From Candidatus Binatia bacterium (lineage in GTDB: Bacteria; Desulfobacterota_B; Binatia; UBA9968), in the NCBI GenBank assembly GCA_025922795.1, contig JAICHC010000051.1, positions 1-10,168 on the forward strand: a DNA stretch of 10,168 nt, given 5' to 3'. Position 1 is the stretch's first letter, and the number at the start of each line of letters is the position of its first letter. Position numbers and translations under genes: made by a program. The notes beneath the pieces were generated by a model. It did not search any database. It saw nothing but the letters and a program-made list of their open reading frames with translations, and was not told where the DNA came from. Below are positions 1 to 5,382 of this stretch, piece by piece.

Positions 1-39
1 GATCGGAAATTTTTTGCGATCGACTTGATCGCTAACTAA

Positions 40-63
40 CTTAGCGCCTTGGCGTCTTTGCGG
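40..63. repeat. Degenerate period-8 tandem repeat (CTTNGCGN)
   Basis: Three consecutive octamers can be read: CTTAGCGC, CTTGGCGT and CTTTGCGG. They share CTT at the start and GCG at positions 5-7. The array ends 23 bases before the start codon of the small zinc-ribbon gene. In reverse complement it reads as CNAAG units, which resembles CGCAAAG-type low-complexity intergenic repeats I know from several environmental bacteria. No function is assigned. With only three units, chance cannot be fully excluded, but two other short-period arrays in this window make a real repeat more likely. Confidence 0.5.
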
Positions 64-86
64 GAGAAACTCCGAGGAATGGAAGC

Positions 87-236
87 ATGACGAAGATTTT
101 TTGGGTGACCTGCCCGCAATGTCAGGGCGAATTTTATTGTCACTATCAGGAGCTCCGGCGCAAGAAAATCAAGCTTCTTTGCCCCTATTGCAGTCATCAA
201 TTTCTGGACGAGGAAAGCTCTAAGATCGTCGAGTGA
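87..236 (+). CDS. Small double-CPxC zinc-ribbon protein (49 aa)
   Basis: This 49-residue reading frame is short but looks real. It has two CPxC knuckles, C9-P-Q-C12 and C32-P-Y-C35, separated by 19 residues, as in rubredoxin-like or MJ0042-type zinc ribbons. Between them is a basic patch (RRKKIK, residues 24-29) and after them an acidic tail. Additional C18 and H19 could also bind metal. The ATG at 87 is preceded by GAGGAATGG, a usable ribosome binding site. The TGA at 234-236 lies 9 bases before the ATG of the UbiD gene, and the GTGAGG that serves the UbiD start overlaps this stop, so the two are probably translationally coupled. A zinc-binding accessory subunit is a reasonable guess by analogy with the small Cys-containing D subunit (BsdD/VdcD) of phenolic-acid UbiD decarboxylases, but this is inference. 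It could instead be a free-standing regulatory zinc ribbon. A poor sigma70-like pair (TTGCGA at 14-19, TAACTT at 37-42) lies upstream. Confidence 0.75.
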   Translation: MTKIFWVTCPQCQGEFYCHYQELRRKKIKLLCPYCSHQFLDEESSKIVE

Positions 237-245
237 GGTTTAGTC

Positions 246-1691
246 ATGGAATCCACAAGCGCGGCAAACCGATCGAGGGATCAAAATTTGTCGGATGTGA
301 AGCCCAAGGGGATCGAGCTCCGTAGCTTCATCGAAAACATCCGGCGGGACCATCCGGAGGAAGTATTGACCATCAGCCGGGAAGTCGATCCCCGCTTTGA
401 GATCACGGCTTTGGTGGTCAAGCTGGAACAAGAAAGACGGTTTCCCATTCTGTTCTTCGAAAATGTTCGAGGCAGCAAATTCCCCGTCGTGACCAACGTG
501 CACGCGTCGCGCCGCCGCCTCGCCTCGGCCATCGGCAGCGAGCCGCGCAGCGCCGTGGCGAACTATCTGAAGCGGATTGAAAGCCGCATTCCGCCCAAAG
601 AAGTCGCCAGCGGTCCAGTGAAAGAAGTCGTCGTAACGGGCGAACAGGTCGACCTCCGTGCCATCCCGCAAATCGTTCATCATCAGGATGACGCCGGACC
701 CTACCTTACGGCTGCGGTCACGTTAGCGCGAGATCCATTGAGCGGACGGCTCAATTGCAGCTTCAACCGGCTGATGTTCCTCGACAAGAATCACACGTCG
801 ATTCACCTGACCTTGGCCAAGCACCTGTGGGAATTCTATACCAACGCGGAAAAAATGAACCAGCCGCTCCAGGTCGCGGTGATTCTGGGCGCTCATCCCG
901 CCTGGTCGCTGGGCGCGCTCAATATCGGCTCCATCGACGAAGAAGAATTCTACTTGATGGGATCGCTGGCCGGCGCAGCGATGGAAGTCGTCGGCGCAGA
1001 GACCATGGACCTCAAAGTTCCAGCGCACGCGGAGATGATTCTTGAGGGCGAGATTCTTCCCTTTGAAAGGGTAGATGAGGGACCGTTCGGCGAGTTCACC
1101 GGCTATTCGCTAGGCAGTCGCAAGCGCGAGGTCTTTCACGTCAAGACGATCACTCATCGTAAGAACGCTTTTCTCCACGACATTGCAGTCGGCCACCTGG
1201 ATCATTTGCTGCTGTCCACCATCCCGATGGAGGCCAATCTCTTCCGCTCGGTCAAGGCCATGGTGCCGTCGGTCAAAGCGGTGCGCATCCCCGCGCCGTT
1301 TACGGTTTATGTGTCGATCGAGAAAAAAACCGAGGGTCAGGGAAAAAACGCTATCCTGGCGGTGCTCGGCGCCGACCTGTATATGAAGCACGTCATCGTC
1401 GTCGACCATGACATCGATATCTTCAACGACCAGCGCGTGCAGTGGGCCGTCGGCACGCGTTGCCAGGCGGATCGCGACGTCATGATCGTCAGCAACGTCG
1501 GCGGCTCGGATCTCGACCCCTCCGACTTGAAGGACGGTGTGACGGCGAAGATGGGCATTGACGCCACGGCGAAACCTCTTCTCGGCAGCTTTACTCCCAA
1601 GCACAGGGTCCCCCAGGAAGTCTTCGACCGGCTCGACTTGAAAGACTTCGTCCCGGCTTCGTGGTTGGCGCAAAGAGCCGGCAAGCGGTGA
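246..1691 (+). CDS. UbiD-family prenyl-FMN-dependent decarboxylase
   Basis: The 481-residue product has normal UbiD length. UbiD enzymes reversibly decarboxylate unsaturated or aromatic acids with prenylated FMN, usually with Mn2+ and K+, in the cytoplasm. Key motifs are visible. N170-C-S-F-N-R175 matches the family's N-x4-R segment that supplies a metal ligand and the catalytic Arg, followed by DKNHTSIH187. E278-G-P-F-G-E283-F-T-G-Y matches the E-x4-E catalytic pair (Glu277/Glu282 of the fungal ferulate decarboxylase). E. coli UbiD itself, as I recall, has Asp at the last position, so this one looks closer to the Fdc/AroY-type relatives. The start at ATG 246 is supported by GAGG seven bases upstream, right at the end of the zinc-ribbon gene. 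No ubiX-like prenyl-FMN synthase is in the window, so cofactor must come from elsewhere. The substrate is unknown. The neighbouring FAH-fold enzyme and aminotransferase suggest catabolism rather than ubiquinone synthesis. Confidence 0.95.
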   Translation: MESTSAANRSRDQNLSDVKPKGIELRSFIENIRRDHPEEVLTISREVDPRFEITALVVKLEQERRFPILFFENVRGSKFPVVTNVHASRRRLASAIGSEPRSAVANYLKRIESRIPPKEVASGPVKEVVVTGEQVDLRAIPQIVHHQDDAGPYLTAAVTLARDPLSGRLNCSFNRLMFLDKNHTSIHLTLAKHLWEFYTNAEKMNQPLQVAVILGAHPAWSLGALNIGSIDEEEFYLMGSLAGAAMEVVGAETMDLKVPAHAEMILEGEILPFERVDEGPFGEFTGYSLGSRKREVFHVKTITHRKNAFLHDIAVGHLDHLLLSTIPMEANLFRSVKAMVPSVKAVRIPAPFTVYVSIEKKTEGQGKNAILAVLGADLYMKHVIVVDHDIDIFNDQRVQWAVGTRCQADRDVMIVSNVGGSDLDPSDLKDGVTAKMGIDATAKPLLGSFTPKHRVPQEVFDRLDLKDFVPASWLAQRAGKR

Positions 1692-1751
1692 AGAAGACAG
1701 TTCACCACGGAGTGATTCATGAGCTTACGCTCGCCTACAGAAGATGAAAAT

Positions 1752-1765
1752 AGGGGAATTCCCCT
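1752..1765. repeat. 14-bp perfect palindrome AGGGGAATTCCCCT
   Basis: AGGGGAATTCCCCT is perfectly self-complementary, with no loop. It lies 22 bases upstream of the large palindromic repeat. It could be a protein-binding site or leftover repeat material. Nothing else supports a function. Confidence 0.4.
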
Positions 1766-1787
1766 CGCCACGTTTTTCCCGCTGACT

Positions 1788-1865
1788 CGTCATTCCCGCG
1801 CACGCGGGACTCCAGATTTATCTCCGCCCCAATTAGCCTGGATACCCGCTTTCGCGGGTATGACG
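1788..1865. repeat. Dispersed palindromic intergenic repeat (CGTCATTCCCGCG type)
   Basis: The element begins CGTCATTCCCGCG and ends CGCGGGTATGACG. The outer ~28 bases of each side are imperfect inverted repeats of each other: CGTCAT, CCCGCG, GCGGG and TCCAG all recur in inverted order. Each arm also folds on itself (CCCGCG-CAC-CGCGGG on the left; CCCGC-TTT-GCGGG on the right), so it can form a cruciform of two small hairpins inside a larger stem. I recognise this architecture and the typical CTGGATNCCCGC...GCGGGNATGACG ends as a widespread repeat in Proteobacteria and environmental genomes. It is non-coding; its role may be mRNA 3'-end protection or as a non-autonomous element. Confidence 0.8.
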
Positions 1866-1875
1866 GAACGCTGCG

Positions 1876-1902
1876 GTTACTTCGTGCTCTTCGTTCTATA
1901 AT
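1876..1902 (+). promoter_or_regulatory. Possible sigma70-type promoter for the FAH-aminotransferase pair
   Basis: A perfect TATAAT occurs at 1897-1902, just after the palindromic repeat. The best -35 is poor: GTTACT at 1876-1881, with a 15-base spacer. If used, the leader before the FAH gene would be about 170 bases. The position is sensible but the call rests almost wholly on the -10 box. Confidence 0.25.
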
Positions 1903-2078
1903 TCATCCACGCACGGTATTTTCAAAGAGGCATGAAGGACAGAAGGGTTCGGATACTTGATTCTTTCAAATTCGTGCGCCGTTTCCGACTTGAAATTGCC
2001 TCGTCTCGTTGGACTTTGCCGTGCCCATCAGGTAAGAGAGGTCAGTTTCCGAGTTAGCTCCGTTTGGAGGTTTTGACT

Positions 2079-2966
2079 ATGAAGATTTGTCATTACAACA
2101 GTAATCAGGCCGGCGTCGTCGTTGGTAATAAAGTCGTGAATATCGGTGATAGCTTGATCAAGGCGGGACTCGCGCGTCAGGGTTATACCATGCTCGAAAT
2201 CATCGACGCGCTGGCGAATAATCCGTCGGCCATGCAGATTGCGCGGGACGCCGCGAGCAGCACCGGCGGTGAGGATCTATTGTCGGTGAAGCTTCTCGCG
2301 CCGATCACCAATCCGGGGTCACTATGGGCGGCCGCCGCGAATTACTACGCCCATCGAGCGGAAATGGTCGACCGCATGGGAAGCGCCAACAAAGAGATCA
2401 AGAATAAGGACGACTTGATGGCGGAGTTTTTCCTCAAGCCGACCTCATCCATCATCGGTCCCGGTGACACCATCATCCTGCCGAAGATTTCCAAGCTGGT
2501 CGACTTCGAATGCGAGCTTTGCGCGGTTATCGGCAAGCGCGCGCGCAAGGTGAGTGAGGCTCAGTCGCTCGAACACGTATTCGGCTACACGATCTGCTGG
2601 GATATCAGCCAGCGCGACCCGTGGGGTAAGGGCATGCACAACACGCGTAACATTCGTAAGGGCTTCGATACCTTCAGCGCCTTGGGTCCCTGGATTGTCA
2701 CGCGCGACGAAATCGACGAGCCGCAAAATTTATCGATTAAAGTGCTGCAGAACGGTAAAGAGGCGATGGTGGCGCACACGAGCGATATGATTTGCGGCCT
2801 GCGCGAGCATATTCGTTTTCTGTCGAGCTGTTTGACGCTACGGCCCGGAGATTTGATTACAACTGGGACGCCGGCGGGTGTGAGCAAGCTCAATTCCGGC
2901 GATCATCTGCACGGGACCATTGAGAAGATCGGCAGCATGGAACTGCATGTGATGGCCGAAGGGTAG
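2079..2966 (+). CDS. Fumarylacetoacetate hydrolase (FAH) family protein
   Basis: The 295-residue product belongs to the FAH fold superfamily: hydrolases, isomerases and decarboxylases of 2-oxo/enol acids that need Mg2+ or Mn2+. The metal site is readable as D142-F-E144-C-E146-L followed by G-Y-T-I-C-W-D175, and the family signatures K194-G-F-D-T-F-S-A-L-G-P-W and T261-T-G-T-P-A-G-V268 are intact. The C-terminal domain from about residue 70 carries all of these; the N-terminal part is the usual small lead-in. I chose ATG 2079 because GGAGG at 2066-2070 stands eight bases in front. An in-frame TTG at 2064 would overlap that ribosome binding site. The exact reaction is undetermined: HpaG-like decarboxylase/isomerase, acylpyruvase and 2,4-diketo-acid hydrolase are all possible. 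The aminotransferase starts 29 bases downstream, so the two are probably one operon. Confidence 0.94.
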   Translation: MKICHYNSNQAGVVVGNKVVNIGDSLIKAGLARQGYTMLEIIDALANNPSAMQIARDAASSTGGEDLLSVKLLAPITNPGSLWAAAANYYAHRAEMVDRMGSANKEIKNKDDLMAEFFLKPTSSIIGPGDTIILPKISKLVDFECELCAVIGKRARKVSEAQSLEHVFGYTICWDISQRDPWGKGMHNTRNIRKGFDTFSALGPWIVTRDEIDEPQNLSIKVLQNGKEAMVAHTSDMICGLREHIRFLSSCLTLRPGDLITTGTPAGVSKLNSGDHLHGTIEKIGSMELHVMAEG

Positions 2967-2995
2967 ATCCAATTTCTGTCTTGGGGAAAACAAAC

Positions 2996-4105
2996 ATGCC
3001 GGCAGCGCCCAAAGCCAATCCGCCAATTCGCATCTTGCTTGGTCCCGGTCCGAGCCCGGTACATCCGCGCGTGCTCGAAGCCATGGCACTTCCTGTCGTC
3101 GGCCATTTAGATCCAAAGTTTCTGGAAATCATGGATCAGAACATGGCCATGTTGCGCGAGGTCTTTCGGACGAATAATCGCCTGGCGCTCCCCATGTCAG
3201 GTACGGGCAGCGCTGGGATGGAGACGTGTTTCGTCAATCTCGTCGAACCGGGAGACAACGTATTGATCGGTGTCAATGGCGTTTTCGGAACGCGGATGGT
3301 CGACGTGGCGCAACGTTGCGGTGCCCAGGTCGATACCGTGGAGGCGGAGTGGGGCACGGCGCTCGACGCGCAGAAGTTCAAGACCGCTCTAGCGCAAAAA
3401 AAATATCAGCTGGTCGCGATCGTTCATGCCGAAACCTCGACAGGCGTGTTGCAGCCGCTCGATGACATTGCCAAACTCGTGCGCGAAAGCGGTCCGCTGT
3501 TTTTGGTCGACACGGTAACTTCTCTCGGCGGCGCGCCGGTGAGCGTCGACCGGCTGGGCATCGACGCCTGTTACAGCGGCACTCAGAAATGTTTGGGTTG
3601 CCCGCCGGGCCTGTCACCGGTGACGTTCAGCGAGCGCGCTGTCGAGGTGCTCCGTCATCGCAAAACCAAAGTTCAAAGCTGGTATCTCGATCTTTCGATG
3701 ATCGAAAAATATTGGGGCAGCGAGCGCGTCTATCATCACACGGCGCCGATTTCGATGAATTATGCCCTCCATGAAGCGCTGCGTCTCGTGCTCGAGGAAG
3801 GATTGGAGGCGTCGTGGAAACGGCATCGCCAGGTGCATGAAACCTTTGTCCGCGAGATGCGCAAGCTCGAATTGGAGCCTGCGGTTGCCGAACCGATCCG
3901 CGCGCCGATGATCAACACGGTCAAAATTCCCGAAGGGGTCGACGATCCGAAAGTGCGCCAGCGCCTGTACGATGACTTCAACATCGAAATCGGTGCCGGC
4001 CTGGGTCCGCTCAAAGGAAAAGTTTGGCGCGTCGGTTTAATGGGGCATGGCGCACGCGTCGAAAACGTCGAAATCCTCGCTCAAGCTCTGAAGCAGCTGA
4101 TCTGA
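2996..4105 (+). CDS. Class V aminotransferase, alanine-glyoxylate / serine-pyruvate type
   Basis: This 369-residue protein is a PLP-dependent fold-type I enzyme of the AGXT/PucG/serine-glyoxylate group. From the N-terminus it shows the LLGPGPSPVHP opening, the P-M-S-G-T-G-S-A-G-M-E phosphate-cup segment, the VHAETSTG block, the PLP-ring aspartate in LFLVD172-TVTSLGG, the Schiff-base lysine in SGTQK198-CLGCPPGL, and the C-terminal substrate-carboxylate arginine in WRVGLMG. The ATG at 2996 is chosen because GGGGA at 2983-2987 sits eight bases ahead; an in-frame TTG at 2981 overlaps that site and is unlikely. Such enzymes pass an amino group from alanine, serine or a similar donor to glyoxylate or pyruvate. 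Next to a UbiD and an FAH enzyme it may recycle a 2-oxo acid released in the pathway. The donor and acceptor cannot be read from the sequence. Confidence 0.94.
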   Translation: MPAAPKANPPIRILLGPGPSPVHPRVLEAMALPVVGHLDPKFLEIMDQNMAMLREVFRTNNRLALPMSGTGSAGMETCFVNLVEPGDNVLIGVNGVFGTRMVDVAQRCGAQVDTVEAEWGTALDAQKFKTALAQKKYQLVAIVHAETSTGVLQPLDDIAKLVRESGPLFLVDTVTSLGGAPVSVDRLGIDACYSGTQKCLGCPPGLSPVTFSERAVEVLRHRKTKVQSWYLDLSMIEKYWGSERVYHHTAPISMNYALHEALRLVLEEGLEASWKRHRQVHETFVREMRKLELEPAVAEPIRAPMINTVKIPEGVDDPKVRQRLYDDFNIEIGAGLGPLKGKVWRVGLMGHGARVENVEILAQALKQLI

Positions 4106-4140
4106 AACGGATCCCACGCCACGAGCGCCACACCGGCTTC

Positions 4141-4175
4141 GTCCAGAGTCCCGTGTCCGGCGTCTAGCGTTAAAA
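4141..4175 (+). repeat. Degenerate period-7 tandem repeat, + orientation (GTCNNGN)
   Basis: Five consecutive heptamers in exact register read GTCCAGA, GTCCCGT, GTCCGGC, GTCTAGC and GTTAAAA. Four begin GTC. The array lies 35 bases after the aminotransferase stop codon and meets a second, inverted array (4170-4204) with a six-base overlap. Heptanucleotide intergenic repeats are known in other bacteria, for instance the STRR repeats of heterocystous cyanobacteria, though this unit differs. Confidence 0.6.
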
Positions 4176-4197
4176 CCCAAGACTCGAAACGTTAGAC
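4162..4197. terminator. Possible bidirectional stem-loop between convergent genes
   Basis: GTCTAGCGTT (4162-4171) pairs with AACGTTAGAC (4188-4197) at nine of ten positions, leaving a 16-base loop. It lies between convergent genes, where a shared terminator is expected. There is no T-run on either side, and the pairing is a by-product of the two opposing heptamer arrays, so termination is uncertain. Confidence 0.25.
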
Positions 4198-4204
4198 TCT
4201 AGAC
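4170..4204 (-). repeat. Degenerate period-7 tandem repeat, - orientation (GTCTNNN)
   Basis: Read on the - strand from 4204, five exact-register heptamers are GTCTAGA, GTCTAAC, GTTTCGA, GTCTTGG and GTTTTAA. It mirrors the + array at 4141-4175. It overlaps the last codons and the TAA stop of msrP (stop at 4194-4192), so the final S-R-V of that protein is encoded within repeat sequence. Confidence 0.6.
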
Positions 4205-5175
4205 GGCCTTCCGTAAAGTTGCGCGACCCATTCGCCGTAACCATTATAAACTTGAGTTGCGCGGCGCTCGCCGGTGCCGATCATTTTTTCCGTCGCCTGG
4301 GACCAGCGCGGATGCGGAACTGCCGGATCGACATTGGCGACGAAATCGTACTCTCTGGGCCGATTGCTGTTCCAGAACGTGCGCGGCTGTTCCGCAGTAA
4401 ATTCAATCTTTACGATAGACTTGATGCTCTTAAAGCCGTACTTCCACGGCACGACGAGCCGCAACGGCGCGCCATGCTGCTTGGGCAAGGGGTGCCCATA
4501 GATCCCGGTCGCGATCAAAGTCAGTTCGTTCATCGCTTCGGCCATCGTCAACCCTTCCACGTAGGGCCACGGGCCGTACCCAGGGCTCTGGTTCGGCGCT
4601 TCTTCCGGCTTCATGAACGTGACGAAGCGAACGTACTTCGCCGATGACAGCGGCCGGACACTCTTGATGAATTTACGCAACGGAAAACCGGTCCAGGGAA
4701 CCGCCATGGCCCAAGCTTCGACACAGCGAAAACGGTAAAGCCGCTCCTCGAGCGGCATAGCGCGAATCAGTTCGTCGATATCAAACACACGAGGTTTTTC
4801 GACAAGGCCGCCGACTTCGACTTGCCAGGGAGATGTGCGCAGACGCGCCGACTTCTTATAAACGCCGCCTTTCCACGTGCTGAACTCATAAAAATTGTTG
4901 TACGATGCCGCGTACGCTTCATCGGTCAGCGGCCGGTCCAGTCGAAAGCGCGCGTCGCGCGGCGCCGGGTAGAGGTCGGCCGCCGGAGGATTCTGCTGCG
5001 CGCCGATCGCTGGCGCCTCTCGTGCCGGCCCGCATGCAGGAAAAGCCGCTCCGGCGGCTAGGAGCCCGACATAGCCGGCGATTCCGAGGAATCGCCGCCG
5101 CTCGAGGAACACACACTCAGGCGTGATATCGCTCTCCGATATTTTCCTCGGTCCCTGTTGAGAAAGGTATGCCAT
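4192..5175 (-). CDS. msrP: Periplasmic methionine-sulfoxide reductase catalytic subunit MsrP (YedY-like)
   Basis: The product (327 aa from this start; E. coli MsrP is 334) is a molybdopterin oxidoreductase of the sulfite-oxidase fold that repairs oxidised methionines in periplasmic proteins. It carries the ESDITPE N-terminal motif, a twin-arginine Tat signal (R26-R-R-F-L-G then a hydrophobic stretch), the YNNFYEF cofactor-binding segment, the molybdenum-ligand cysteine C151 in RFRCVEAWAMAVPW, then PYVEGL, PLPKQHGAPLRLVVPWKYGFK, HPRWSQATE and a C-terminal NGYG. I chose ATG 5175 because it places the conserved motif about where E. coli has it. In-frame ATG 5202 and TTG 5229 are possible, and none has a convincing ribosome binding site. 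C48, at the end of the signal peptide (FPAC), raises a Tat-lipoprotein possibility but is not a canonical lipobox. No msrQ haem partner is adjacent. The C-terminus ends inside a heptamer repeat. Confidence 0.93.
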   Translation of the reverse strand: MAYLSQQGPRKISESDITPECVFLERRRFLGIAGYVGLLAAGAAFPACGPAREAPAIGAQQNPPAADLYPAPRDARFRLDRPLTDEAYAASYNNFYEFSTWKGGVYKKSARLRTSPWQVEVGGLVEKPRVFDIDELIRAMPLEERLYRFRCVEAWAMAVPWTGFPLRKFIKSVRPLSSAKYVRFVTFMKPEEAPNQSPGYGPWPYVEGLTMAEAMNELTLIATGIYGHPLPKQHGAPLRLVVPWKYGFKSIKSIVKIEFTAEQPRTFWNSNRPREYDFVANVDPAVPHPRWSQATEKMIGTGERRATQVYNGYGEWVAQLYGRPSRV

Positions 5176-5182
5176 GGAAAGA

Positions 5183-5199
5183 AAGCGGCTAAGCCGCTT
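5183..5199. promoter_or_regulatory. Perfect inverted repeat just upstream of the msrP start
   Basis: AAGCGGCT and AGCCGCTT flank a single central A, giving a 17-base perfect inverted repeat that can fold as a six-base stem with a five-base loop. It ends seven bases before the preferred msrP start at 5175 and so would cover the ribosome-binding region. If translation starts at 5202 or 5229 instead, it is simply coding sequence. Confidence 0.35.
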
Positions 5200-5251
5200 C
5201 ATCCTATCCGCAGCGACAGGTTTGCACAATCGCGGATGGAGTTTCGTCAGA

Positions 5252-5263
5252 CCTGGCGCCAGG
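5252..5263. promoter_or_regulatory. 12-bp palindrome CCTGGCGCCAGG upstream of msrP
   Basis: CCTGGCGCCAGG is perfectly self-complementary and lies about 77 bases upstream of the preferred msrP start codon, inside the short spacer behind the SH3-domain gene. It is a candidate operator by position and symmetry only. No matching regulator is encoded in the window. Confidence 0.25.
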
Positions 5264-5382
5264 GGGCTCGAGGACTTTTGCGACCTCAGGCTTAGGGAAA
5301 TCTCTATGCTCGGGTGCGCCCGGCTTCCGGTCTCGCCGCCCTCGCGCAGGTGCGCAAGTGTTGTCGGGTTCGGGTAAATTGG

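Larger units (their letters stand above)
1692..2078. other. 387-base spacer between the UbiD and FAH genes
   Basis: No credible gene lies here. A 60-codon open frame at 1719-1901 exists only because it runs through the palindromic repeat. The spacer holds a 14-base perfect palindrome at 1752-1765, the large imperfect palindromic repeat at 1788-1865, a TATAAT at 1897-1902, and the ribosome binding site of the FAH gene at 2066-2070. The string GTTCACCACGGAG near 1700 resembles the start of another dispersed intergenic repeat (CACGGAG type) but is too short to call. The rest, about 1905-2060, shows nothing I recognise. Confidence 0.7.

Noticed and set aside
11..32. Hairpin GCGATC-GACTT-GATCGC next to a T-run, considered as a terminator
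   Set aside because: On the + strand the T-run precedes the hairpin, and on the - strand the hairpin is followed by A residues, so neither orientation gives an intrinsic terminator.
1110..1673. 187-codon - strand open frame
   Set aside because: It lies wholly antisense to the well-supported UbiD gene and has the His/Asp/Arg-rich composition of a shadow frame in GC-rich DNA.
1719..1901. 60-codon + strand open frame after the UbiD gene
   Set aside because: Its middle is a translation of the palindromic repeat; such frames recur wherever this repeat occurs and are not genes.
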